DNA of 60,000 bases from Symsagittifera roscoffensis (taxonomy: Eukaryota > Xenacoelomorpha > Acoela > Convolutidae): assembly GCF_963678635.1 (NCBI RefSeq), contig NC_087067.1, positions 30,418,401 through 30,478,400 of the forward strand, read 5' to 3'. This document shows, in pieces, positions 44,123 through 55,000 of the stretch (positions are counted from its first letter, which is position 1; every line of letters starts with the position of its first letter). Position numbers and translations under genes: made by a program. The notes beneath the pieces were generated by a model. That model made no database searches. It was not told the origin of the DNA and saw nothing but the letters and a program-made list of their open reading frames with translations.

Positions 44123-44264
44123 TTGGTCCTCAAAATTTCAATTTTTTGTGGACAAAAGAATGCTTATCATACGTTTTCCAGTAATGAAAAATATTGGTCC
44201 TCAAAATTTCAATTTTTTGTGGACAAAAGAATGCTTATCATACGTTTTCCAGTAATGAAAAATG
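44123..44264 (+). repeat. 71-bp tandem duplication ending in a palindromic core
   Basis: Copies 44123-44193 and 44194-44264 begin TTGGTCCTCAAAATTTCAAT and carry ATGCTTATCATACGTTTTCC. The second is followed by GTATAATAAAC, the imperfect inverse of GCTTATCATAC. Confidence 0.9.
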
Positions 44265-46166
44265 TATAATAAACCTTTTTTCCATAAAAAAGTTTCCAAA
44301 ACCGAGAAATAACTTAGTTTTTAATTGGGTTGCTGAAGCATCTTTATAACATAAAAGTCAAATTTTTGCACATAACGTAATCAACGCACCTTTTTATTAC
44401 AAAAAAAATCAAACGTCACGATATAGGTTCTCTGTGATGACAGAATTTGTAGACTTTTACAACCTAAAATTCTCCATAAAATGCAGTTTTAGATTTGAAA
44501 ACTTAAGACTCTTCAAAAAAAAAATTTTTCTACCTCAAAGTAGAAATTTCAACCTTAAATTTTGCGAAATATAGAGGCCTCGTAGCCATATACAAATTGC
44601 ATTTTCTGGTTATAAATTTGCTTGAAGTTCAATTTTTGTTTCCCTTCACATCTGTCGTAACGAAGTTTATTCTGCAACTTTCATGCCATTTAAGCTGTTG
44701 GATTTCTCCTTTAACAAACTTTTTAGATTTTTCACCAGGGCGACACAAAATGTATAGCGAAACATCAAAAAGCTACATAGAATAAAAGCTTTTCAAAGAA
44801 ATTCATAAAATGAAAAAATGCCTGTCATACAATTCAGTAGAACGGTGAAAATCAAAAGCTCACAAAACAGTGATTGTCGAATGCTGGTTTTCCAAAATTG
44901 CTCTTTTAAATTTTAAGATTTCCCGGCAATATATAAATTTTACTTTTTAATCCATTTTTCGCAATTTGAGTTGATTTTATCAAAACTGTCTCGATTATAT
45001 ATTGTTCCTGAAATGCAAAGAAGTATGAAGACGTTTATTTTTCCCTCTGATTCTCTAAAAATGAAGTTTTTTTTTGGAAAAACGCTAGTTTCCGTTTTTT
45101 TTCCTTGCGTTAATTCGTTCTTTTTCAACGGTTTGTTGGCTATGTTTTGTCTTGTTTATGCTGATTGAATGTCAAGAAAAATGAAAATAATGAAAGAAAC
45201 ATTCAGAGCTGGGTAAGTTTAAAGCTTTATCCTTCTTCAATGTTCAATTCAGATTACTTTAATTAAAATTTTTATTCCCATGATAAACACTATCTCCTAC
45301 TTAACCAAACCTTCAAAACATAATTCCTAATGCTGCAATGTTTCACTGCTGCAAAAAATTGGAACCGACCAGACCAAACAAATAAAAAAAGAGCAAATGA
45401 ATTATCTCAGACATTTTTTGCATGCAAAAAAAATCATTTTTGTGACAAAATGTATTTTTTAAGGACACCTAAAACTTCAAGTTTGTAAGCAAAAATGCTC
45501 AAAAATGAAATAAAATTTTTTTGTTTTGACTGTTGAAGAAGGTGAGGAACATATACGCTTCGGCTGGTTTTCATTTTTTAGACCAATTTTCAAATTAATT
45601 TTTCTTTTGTGGGATCCATCCCTAGGATCACATCACAAACCTGCCACGAGGCTATCTAAACTGCTTTTATACTTTGATGCTGAAAGCGTAACGCGAGTTG
45701 GTTATGCGTGGCAATATCCTGCTCTACAAAAGTGTTTCAAGTTGACTTGAGGCAATAAGGTATTGGCCTTGTTACTTCCATAAACGATTCAAATTTTAAA
45801 ACTTAAATAATCATCTTATTAATCTAAGGTTCATAGTTTACGAATACTTCGTTTACCAAAATTTAATCGAGACCAGTTAAAGAGCAGCCGAACCAATTAT
45901 AGTTTTGCCCTGATACGATCACTGTTGTTCATTATTTCTGTCTGTTCTAACTTTTGCGCTTTATTATATTGTACAGCTTAACAATCACCGAGCACTTGCT
46001 TTTTGCTTTAATAGGCCAGTAAATCAAAGAGTGAAAGTTTGCCACCCTCTTCATAACCTTGAGGGACAAAAATTGTTCCCACGGCGATTTGCGTTTAAGC
46101 AAAGTCTGTTTGATTTTTCATTCTAGTTGGTATCCCGGTCATCCCGGGTTGACCCCTGTTCACAAA
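44265..46166. other. Mostly gene-free stretch
   Basis: AT-rich. The frame at 45526-45750 (74 aa) has some protein-like texture (LLLYFDAESVTRVGYAWQYP) in a GC-richer patch and may be an exon, but no confident splice sites were found. Isolated TGCCTGTCATACAATTC at about 44818 belongs to the palindromic family. Confidence 0.35.
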
Positions 46167-46294
46167 AAATGCTTGTCATACAAATCCAAACGAGGAAAAT
46201 GTTTTTTAAAAACTTTCTTAAACGAAGTGTATGGAAAATATGGAAAAACATTAACATACAATTTCCATATATGAAAAGTGTATGATAAGCTATT
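46167..46294. mobile_element. Short palindromic (MITE-like) element
   Basis: The ends AAATGCTTGTCATACA (46167-46182) and TGTATGATAAGC (46279-46290) are inverted repeats around an AT-rich centre containing CATACAATTTCCATATATG. Related cores occur at 44158, 44229, 44818, 47369, 47487 and 59770. Confidence 0.5.
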
Positions 46295-47330
46295 TATACC
46301 TTGCTGCAAAAATCTTAGACAGTTAAAGTAAAAGTTAATTAGCCAAAATCCAGAGAATTTTTGTTCAATTTTTAGTCACAATATCCTTTTCCATGCTCAA
46401 GTTAGCATTTTTGGGAAAAAATGCATGCAAATTTTGGTCATTTTTATCTTTAAGGTAGTTTAGGCTGAAAATTTTATACAAAAGAAACAAAATTGACTGA
46501 AAATTTTTGTGCGATTCCCGTACCCAACAAAAGCTTCAAACCTGGATAGAAGTTTTATATGGATAACTTAAACTTATTCTCTGTGTTTTCTGTAGAAACT
46601 GTTTATTTCTCATCTAACATTTTAAATATACATTTTTTAGAAAGAATAACCCAAAGTTAGTTCACAGCTAAAACGAAACGAGATAAATGTTTATTGTTTA
46701 TGTTATGAAAATACACAATAGTCGTAGCAAACCAATGCAATTTAGAAATTAATTTTACAAGAGTTTTTCTGCAATATATTGCAACAACTATTTTAAGTTC
46801 TCAGTACATGTAGCCTAGCTCTTAACACAAACGTTTAGCAAGAGGGAGTTACGTTGTTCGAGAACCAAGAAGTTTTTTTTTCTCAGGCTTGAATTAGTCT
46901 AGATTTATTTAATTTTTGATCAGAAAAAAAATCAGAAATAAATAAATGCAAGAAATTTCCTGCTTTATTTAAACATTTCAAAAAAATTTTTAGTCATATA
47001 ATTTGATTAGAAGTTAAGTATTTCTCGCCAGAAATGAAGGATTTGCTTGGAGTTACAAACTTGAATTTTTTATTGCTCTGATATAGTATCATTTTCTTCA
47101 ATTTGTCAAAAAAATTAGGCCACGATTTTCGACAAGTAAAGTTTTTGACGAAAAACTTTCTAGCCAAATACAAAAGTATAAAATTTTAATTCGTAGATCT
47201 CAGTGAAGTAAAAAATATTATGTCATACAATTAGTACTCAAATGCGAGTATCTGTGAGATTTTTTCCCCTCAACCAATGTGTTTCTTATATTAGAAAATC
47301 CTTGGTGATTGTGTGTTCAGACAGAATTCA
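46295..47330. other. Gene-free stretch
   Basis: No gene or repeat supported. Confidence 0.4.
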
Positions 47331-47566
47331 AAATTATTAGGCAGATTTTTTTGATTTTTGGAACACTGCTTGTCATATAATTTTCATATTTATTAGATTA
47401 TTTCAGGGTGATGGAGGATTATTTCAGGGGATTATTTCACAAAACAGAAAATTATTAGGCAGAAGTTTTTTTGATTTTTGGAAAACTGCTTGTCATATAA
47501 TTTTCATATTTATTAGATTATTTCAGGATGATGGAGGATTGTTTCAGGGTGATTATTTCAGGTTAA
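47331..47566 (+). repeat. 118-bp tandem duplication
   Basis: Copies 47331-47448 and 47449-47566 share AAATTATTAGGCAGA, the CTGCTTGTCATATAATTTTC core of the palindromic family, and one or more TTTCAGG modules with GATGATGGAGGAT-like spacers. Confidence 0.85.
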
Positions 47567-47606
47567 TTTTCAGATTATTTTAGGGTAATTTTCAGATTTT
47601 TTTCAG
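47401..47606 (+). promoter_or_regulatory. Array of 3' splice-site-like TTTCAG modules
   Basis: TTTCAG occurs at 47401, 47422, 47521, 47541, 47555, about 47568, 47590 and 47601, plus a decayed TTTCAC at 47434. Several are followed by GGTGATGGAGGAT-like codons (Gly-Asp-Gly). The last, TTTTTTTCAG, precedes an open proline-rich exon. Confidence 0.4.
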
Positions 47607-47762
47607 GGTGACGGAGACGGATTGCTTGAACGCGCGGGTTCTCCACGGCCACCGCCGATTTCATCTCCAGCATCCAAACACCCCCCCCCCCCCCCACCTC
47701 GGCCGTCAGACCTTACACATGATCAATCTGATGACCGACCCGATTGGGTTAAACAAACCTAA
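47607..47762 (+). CDS. Candidate terminal exon encoding a proline-rich tail
   Basis: After the acceptor TTTTTTTCAG, a 51-codon frame begins GGT GAC GGA GAC (GDGDGLLERAG). It passes PRPPPISSPASKH and a poly-proline stretch encoded by C15 (47681-47695), then RPSDLTHDQSDDRPDWVKQT and a TAA at 47760-47762. A second frame, 47608-47856, is open with an ATG. I prefer the first because it starts exactly at the acceptor and has even, proline-rich protein texture. It is much more GC-rich than its surroundings. Proline-rich tails of this type occur in actin-regulatory and many other proteins; no family is claimed. Upstream exons were not found. Confidence 0.4.
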   Translation, partial: GDGDGLLERAGSPRPPPISSPASKHPPPPPPRPSDLTHDQSDDRPDWVKQT

Positions 47763-48740
47763 CCACGGATTGAACGAGATCAATGATGAATACCAGAAGT
47801 TCAACAGTTGTGATAGTTTTAAATATTGGTTGATTTACTTTGTGTTTGTTGAGTAAATAATCTAGAACGAGTACAATATCTCACTTCAAGTTTTAACTTT
47901 TTCAGTTAACAGGAAATTATTAACTGGAAATGACCAATTCAAGGCTTTAAGAGTTGACAGACTCGGAGGTTTAAAATGTGAATTAATACAATATAGATGT
48001 CAAAAGAAAAAAAAGAAAAAAAATGCCGATATCTACTCGAAGTTAACCTAATCAGTAAACATTGTTTAGCTTGACTAAACCCTACAAGGGGATTTGCCTT
48101 CTCCAATCGCTTTAGATTTCATTTAAGTAGTTCAATGTTTTGTCTGCTATCGTTAGCATTATGTCAAAAATTCATTAATCGAAACATAAGAAGCCAGTTG
48201 CTGAGAAATGTCCGTTGTCCACAGTGATAATAGCAAAAATTAATTTGGAAAGAAAATGTCTTTTATCATACTTTTTCAAGGCCAGATGAAAAAGCTTGAG
48301 GTAAAATGTGGCTTTGTAACATACCAACCAACCGATTGTATTTGTAGAAAAAAAAATCCCTTCATTGAAATCTCGATCTGTTTATCATAAAACTTGGATC
48401 TGACCAGTAACCAAATCAATCCATTTTTGACACTGAAAAAACTTTTCGATGTTTTGAATTACCAATCATGACCAAAAGAACTTTAATTAAAAAATTTTTT
48501 CGAGACTTTTTGAGGTAAGTCAAGCCGGGAGCAAAAAAATAAGGCTTAGAAAACGTGCCACCCAGTAAACAATTTGGTCAAATTTCGGAACATTTTTTGT
48601 TCTAGAGTTAAAGCCGAGAACAACCATTTTCAGAACGTGCCTGAAACAATTCTGGATCGTGCCTGGAACGCTCCAAAATCCAACACGACACGTAGATTGT
48701 CGGCTTTTTGAGCGATCGAATCTGATTGGACACGACAATT
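47763..48740. other. Gene-free stretch
   Basis: No gene supported. The minus-strand frames over 48520-49300 reflect the stop-poor tandem repeats. Confidence 0.4.
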
Positions 48741-48748
48741 GGCACGCA

Positions 48749-48805
48749 GAACATTTTGGAACACTTCTGGAACATTTTTCTCGGAACGTTCCAGAAATAT
48801 TTCAT
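48749..48805. promoter_or_regulatory. Heat-shock-element-like pentamer array
   Basis: GAA and TTC triplets alternate with two-base spacing over several units. The best match is GGAACGTTCCAGAA (GAAnnTTCnnGAA), preceded by GGAACACTTCTGGAAC. Three or more alternating nGAAn pentamers define an animal heat-shock element. Function is inferred only. Confidence 0.35.
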
Positions 48806-48871
48806 AAGGTCTCAGCCGGGAACGAGAAACGTTTGAAACGATCTTTTTTGGGAAGGTTTTTGATGGAATAT

Positions 48872-49236
48872 GCTGAGAACATACCTGGAATATACGGCTG
48901 AAATATTCCAAAACGTTCTGAAAACGTTTTGCATAAGCCATCTTTTGCGAATACAAACTTTTGTTGCACTTCAGGAATATTCGCATAGAACATGCTGAGA
49001 ACATGCCTGGAATATACGGCTGAAATATTCCAAAACGTTCTGAAAACGTTTTGCACAAGCAACCTTTTGCGAATACAAATTTTTGTTGCACTTCAGGAAT
49101 ATTCGCGTGGTATATTTTGATGTCTCTGATGTAACGTGCTGAGAACATGCCTTAAATATACGGCTGAAAAATTCCAAAACGTTCTGAAAACGTTTTGCAC
49201 AAGCAACCTTTTGCGAATACAAATTTGAAAATGTTC
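48872..49236 (+). repeat. Three-unit tandem repeat, 100-144 bp per unit
   Basis: Units 48872-48993, 48994-49137 and 49138-49236 start GCTGAGAACAT. They contain TGAAATATTCC, AAAACGTTCTGAAAACGTTT and CTTTTGCGAATACAAA. The second has an inserted TTTTGATGTCTCTGATG stretch. TTC/GAA pairs with two-base spacing recur here as well. All minus-strand frames over this array stay open in several registers, which argues against a gene. Confidence 0.92.
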
Positions 49237-49286
49237 TCAAAAAATTTCCGCAAATCATTTTGAGAACAGTCTGAGAATTTTTCATA

Positions 49287-50747
49287 GTGTGATCATTTTT
49301 CATTAAATTACGGGGGTTTAAAGGTTGCCATTTTGGCCAATATGGGACAATTAACGCGCGATATATTTCGCGCTATTAACGCGTAAGCGGATAGTTAATC
49401 CGTCCAATCTAGAAATTGATCCAAATTGGTCGAAAGAAGCTTATTAGCCATGATTGATTTGTTACAAGGAGCGAAACCTATTCTTTTGTACTTTATATGG
49501 CGTGTGGGGGATGATTTCATAAAAAAACTCGAATTTTAGAAAAGAAGTTTCATTTTATTTTAGATTATACTTTTTTCTGTTACTACTGCTTCATAAACGT
49601 CAAAAGGCAGTCGGAATTTTCAAGGCTTCGCCCTAATACGAGCAGTCAACAGAGTTTTTGTTCTCGGGGTGGTTCTGTTTTTTCTTCAGTCATATTTTGA
49701 CTTTTTAACAAGCCAGTGTTGAAGGAATTGAGCTTGAATTTGGAAAGATATTTCAGCTGTGATCATTTTTTGTAAAGTTATGGGAGTTTAACTTTTGCCA
49801 TTTTGGGCAATTTGGGACAATTAACATGCGATATATTTCGCGCGATTAACGCGTAAGGGGAGATTTAATCCGATTTGGAAATTGTTCCAAACTGGTTCAA
49901 GGAAGCTTATTTGCCATAATTGTTCCGACTTTCGGTACGAAAGTAACGGAATATTTGTGCTCGGGGTGGGTTTTTTTTCTTCAGACATATTTCGACTTTT
50001 TAACTAGCCATTTTTGACGGAATTTTTTTTATATCATTCGAAAGGTATTGTTGTCCTGAGCTCAAATTTGAAAAGATATTTCACCTGTGATCATTTTTCG
50101 CGAAGTTATGAGGGCTTAAAAATTGCCATTTTCGCCAATTTGGGACAATTAACGCGCGATATATTTCGCGCTATTAACGCCTAAGCGGAGATTTAATCCG
50201 TCCTAGAAATCGTTCCAAATTGGTTGAAAGAAGCTCATTTGCCATAATTGATTTATTACAAGGAGCGAAATCTATCCTTTTGTACTTTATATGGCTTAAT
50301 CCGTCTTGGAAATCGTTCCAAGTTGGTTGAAAGAAGCTTACCTGCCATATTTGATTTGTTATAAAGGGGGAAATTTTGTACTCTATATGGCGTGTGGGGG
50401 GATGATTTTCATTAAAAAATTTCAAATTTTAGAAAAAAAAACTCATTTTGTTTTATTACCTTTAACTTTTTAATGTTATTACTACATCATAAACCTTAAA
50501 AGGCAGTAGGAACATTCAGGGCTTCGCCCTGATACGAGCAGTCTTGTTTACCTTTTACTAGGAGCGAAATCTATCACTTTGTATTTTATACGGCGTGTTG
50601 GGGGATGAATGAGTTTCACAAAAAATCTCAAAGTCGTTTTTCTTAAAATTTTGTTACATCCAGTTTTTTTATCTTATTATTAGTCCATAGACCTTAAAAG
50701 GCAATCGGAATATTCATGGCTTTACCTTGATACGAGCTGTCTTTTTT
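49287..50747 (+). repeat. Tandem cluster of four hairpin-ended repeats (copies 5-8)
   Basis: Copy 5 is 49287-49647 (5' truncated). Copy 6 is 49655-49920 (both ends truncated). Copy 7 is 49920-50548 and nearly full, with an internal ~105-bp duplication at 50190-50390. Copy 8 is about 50558-50747 (3' part only). All point the same way. Shared blocks include GGGACAATTAACGCGCGATA and the end CAGGGCTTCGCCCTGATACG. Confidence 0.88.
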
Positions 50748-51651
50748 ATTCTTTAACTATGGTGCTGATTTAAAGTAACCGGACAAAAGTAGAAGGCATG
50801 ACAAAAACTGACGTTTGCTCAAAATTAAGGCAGCTTTACTATGGTGCAGCTTATTTAGCCAAATCGGACCAAAACTTTGATCCCAAAAACATATATTTTA
50901 TGGCTTTTCAGTGAAAAACCAATACACCCAAACTTCAATTCCATTGCTGATAAAACCATATCAGATTGAACTTTTTATTTAGTTTAACAACGCTAATATA
51001 TCCCTCTTATGTAGCCCCGCAATGCTTGCTAAGAGTATAATCTGCTCAAATTTGCAAAAAATTAGTTTTTGTTAGAATCCAAAAAATTATTTTAAAAAAG
51101 AATATGTTAAATTTTTAGAAATTTTAAAGGTTTTGAGCATTTTTGGGATATCTCAACCTCCCTTGTTAAGCTACGAGGTGCATTTTGACAAAGATTTTCC
51201 TAGCCTTTATTGAGATATTTGTGGCGTTTTCTTATTGTCTAAATACCCAAAAATTATTAATTTTTGAGAAAAAATTTTCGGTCAGAAACTATCAAAAAAA
51301 TTGTGCTCTATAAATTCTGCTAAAAGTTTGAAAGCATTTTACAATTCAAGTTTAACTCGCTTTGTCCACATAATTTTTATCAATACTTTATAGTGGTGAT
51401 TGCGTGAGTGCCATTTATTTGATCGGGTGAATTTACTGGAGCTTCAAACAGTTTAAATTGATTTTGAATTCTATTTTAAAACAATTCCAGCTAATTGATC
51501 TTATTATTCTTATGTTTCTCCAAATAGATGAACGAGTCAATAGTACAAGACTTCTCTAAATTTTTTGGCCCAAAATGAAAAATATCCGCATTATCAAGTG
51601 TAACAGTTCTTTGCAAAAGTTTATCCAAACTGTTATTTAGTAATTTGAAAC
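50748..51651. other. Gene-free stretch before the LTR element
   Basis: No gene or repeat supported. Confidence 0.4.
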
Positions 51652-51656
51652 TTAAT

Positions 51657-51915
51657 TGTGATATGCGTTGCGATATCAAATTGAAAACAAGTTGGAATTC
51701 AATACTGTATTCTGAATATTGAATTTAGATTTTCTCTTTTCTTTGTTTTCTTGTGTACTGAGAGATAGATCATTGTTAAGTACTCTGATCTCTCACTTAG
51801 TCTCAGTGTCATCACTTATGTATGACCTTGAGCGTACCATAAAATAATGATTTAACACCAGAGGTTGGCTGTACATACGTATAATAAATACTGCTACTGC
51901 AGTAGCGGTATGACA
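51657..51915 (-). repeat. 3' LTR (259 bp)
   Basis: Plus-strand ends are TGTGATATGCG and GGTATGACA. It is identical in length to the 5' LTR. The only difference I see is G at 51753 against A at 58680. Confidence 0.97.
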
Positions 51916-51926
51916 CACCCCCCTCG
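51916..51926 (-). other. Polypurine tract of the LTR element
   Basis: In element sense the sequence directly before the 3' LTR reads CGAGGGGGGTG then TGTCATACC. This is the usual place and composition for the plus-strand primer. Confidence 0.8.
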
Positions 51927-52026
51927 GTGAAAGAAATAAATTATACAACATCAGTAGGATAATTTATTTAAAAGAGTTCAATTTACTCAGTTCTGAAGAA
52001 AGTCTTTTAGATGGATTATGTACATT

Positions 52027-55000
52027 TCAATTTTCCTCCAGCTCAATTTCCCAACTCGGGTACCAATCTACTCCTTCATCTAAAGTAGCATATCCGAATT
52101 TTCGCATAAATAAATGTCTTTCGAGTCGTCGCACTTTTGACTCCAAGGGTCTGTCGTCCCGATCTTTGAAATCTCTCAGTTGGTTTCTGTATTCTTTAAG
52201 TGCCTCCTTTAAAAGACCTCTTCCTGTAAGAATTTCGGATATTTCTTTGATTGAATGTTTTATCGGATCTCCGAATCGTTTGGGTTCTTTGTTCTTTGTT
52301 TGTCTAGAACTTCGTCGAACACCTGACTCTTCCGCACTTGATTCGTCCGAGAATCCTTGTGGTGGTTCGAAGTTTGTATCCAATTCTGAGCCTTTTTGAG
52401 GATTTTCTCTAAGTTCATCCGCAACTCGCTGCACCCCTCTTTTTAACAGTTGGTCCGCGTACTTCTCCCAGTCAGACGGTGCCAAATTTCTATTGTGAAA
52501 CGTCTCCACTATATCTTCCAAAGGGGTGTGCGCGTCAATGCCCTTCAGTTTCGGACGCTGTTTGATTTTCGGCGTAGAGCTCGACTGGATTTTGGTATCT
52601 GCCCTGACCGAATCCGGCTTAGATATTGCTTGCTCTTGTTCCGAGTTGACTGCAGTCGCAGTTTGGTTTGCGTTGGTTCCCTGTTGTTGCTTGCTTCGGC
52701 TTTTCTTCTCTTTTCCGCTCTTTTCCGGCTTATTCGTGTTTGTTTCCTCTGCTGATTTTGGTCCCGCCAGGTTTGGTTTAGCTCTTTTTATTGCAAGATT
52801 CAGTCCTCCCCCGGCTTCTGTGTCCTTAGAAGTGACTATTGTTTGGCTCTTCTGAAAGCGCTCTGTTGGGTTCATTTCATTTGCAATTTCCATTTCTCCT
52901 TGGAGTTCATCCTCCGATTCCAGTTCCTCTAGTAGTTCTGGAGAACTGATTCGCTTGAACTTTCTTGTAGGTTCCGACGATGGACTTTTACTTGTGCTTC
53001 TCTGTTTTTCTTGAGTAAGTACGGTTTTTGATTGAGCTATGTCCGATTTTCTATAGATCGAACCGGCCGATGTCTTAATTGTTGATTCCGTTTCTGAAGC
53101 TATTTTCCCCTTTAGTGGTCTGGTTAGGGCTTGTCCGCTTTTCCTTAGAGGGTCCTTTCTAAGTATTGTCTTGGGTGGTGACTTGCATTGGTTTTCTACT
53201 TTATCTTCCACGAATCCTTTTTCCCAAGAGTAAATCATTTCTTTTCGAAGATCGGGATTGAGTTGACCTGTCTCGTCCACTAATTTCCTGATGTCATTTT
53301 TAGCTGCATCCCTTCTTTCGTAGTTCCATCGGGCATTTGCCTCCAACAATTCCTTTAGGGCTTTGGCTCTTTCTTTGTCTCTGTCCGATGTTATCTGCTG
53401 CTTGTGCAGTGGGCTTGTATCCCTGCTCAGTTGTCCCTTGCGCACTATCTTGAGATTCTCTCTCGACTGATCAATCCTCCGTTTCATTTGAGACGCAGTC
53501 AGTGCTGAGCGTTCCAAGTGTTGTTTGTCTAAAGAATCAGAATTATTTAAAAACCTATCCCTCACAATTTTAAATTCTGTTTTCGGTAGTCTGCCGAAAT
53601 GTGCTTGGAACGGGGATACTTGAATTGTTTTCTGCTTGTTCCATCGTAAATCTCGCATTATAATACTGAGACATAATTTGATTGATTTATTATTTTCATC
53701 GAGCATCATCACTCCCAGTCTTCTTTTTATTGTTTGATTTGTACGTTCAACCAACCCACAACCTCTGTGATCCCCCACCGGACAGAATTTTTGTTCGATA
53801 TTAAGTTCCGAACAAAATTTTTTTAGAGTTTTTCCCTTAAATCCTGAAAATTGGTCCGATCGAATTGATTCAGGGACTCCATGTGTGTCGATATATGATC
53901 TCAAGAATTTTACTGTGCTCTTTCCACTTGTGGATTTTGTAACCTTCACTGATGGAAATTTTGAGAATCGATCAATAGCTACTAAAAGATAGATTTTTTT
54001 TCCTTTCTGATTTTCTATAGGCCCCGCGTAGTCTAGTTGTACCTCCTGTCCCGGCTGCGTGAGCAGTGGTAGTGGTTTTGACGAATTTTTCGAAATAAGG
54101 TATTTAACATTCTTACCATATCTGGTACAACTACGGCACTCCTCTGCCAAATTCACGATGTCCTTATTCATGTGTGGCCACCACAGATATTGCGCTGCTC
54201 CCAACATCGCTTCCTGTCCTGGGTGTCCCCGATGTATTCGTTTGAGGACAGCTTGTCGTAGTTGGACTGGTACCGCTAGCCGATTATTGACTAAGATGCA
54301 ATCGTCCTGAACTGCCATCTGCGACCACAACGGATTTGTATAGGGTCCCATCAATTCGAATCCTTGTTTGTCCCCTCTCTCTACCACTCTCCTGAGGCGG
54401 TCCATCCACGTGTCTTCTGTGGTCAGTTCTGCTAATAAATTTTTGTCGAACAGTTTTGCGAGGTTGTCCAGAGTCTCTACTTGTTGCTGCTTTTGCAGTC
54501 TTAATTTTCCCAGACCCTTTGGCGGTTGAATTGAGCATACTTTCTCCTCACTCTCCGCCTCTTCTGTGGTTGTAAGGTCGACTTCTAATACATTCACCTC
54601 ACTGAGTTTTCGTTCTGTCGATGCGATCGGTTTTGACGATGTTGGACTTGATTCGTCTTCCACATTGTCCCTGACTTCTTGAGTATCGGCCACCAGTTCT
54701 CGATTTTCCTGAACATTGTTTTCTCCGCCTATTAGCTGCCAGAATGAGAGCAGTCTTTGGTCCGCTATTCGTTGTTGTTCCGGTTCCAGTGACCATTTTA
54801 CTCGTTGTGCTTGACGTGTTTCGCTGTCTGAGCTGTCCCTATTTTTTCTGCCTCCTCGTATAATTTTTCTCGTACGTTGTACTGTCTCTGTGATCTCCTC
54901 CTCTCCCGAGAGTTCGTTATTGGTGGAAAATGATCGGTTCCACTTTGGGTCCATTAGGCTTTCTTCACGCTCCTCGTTCCGCCAATCTTGTGGTGGGCTG

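Noticed and set aside
48520-49303. Several overlapping minus-strand frames of 65-172 codons
   Set aside because: They stay open in three registers because the tandem repeats lack stops; the translations repeat the same low-information phrases.
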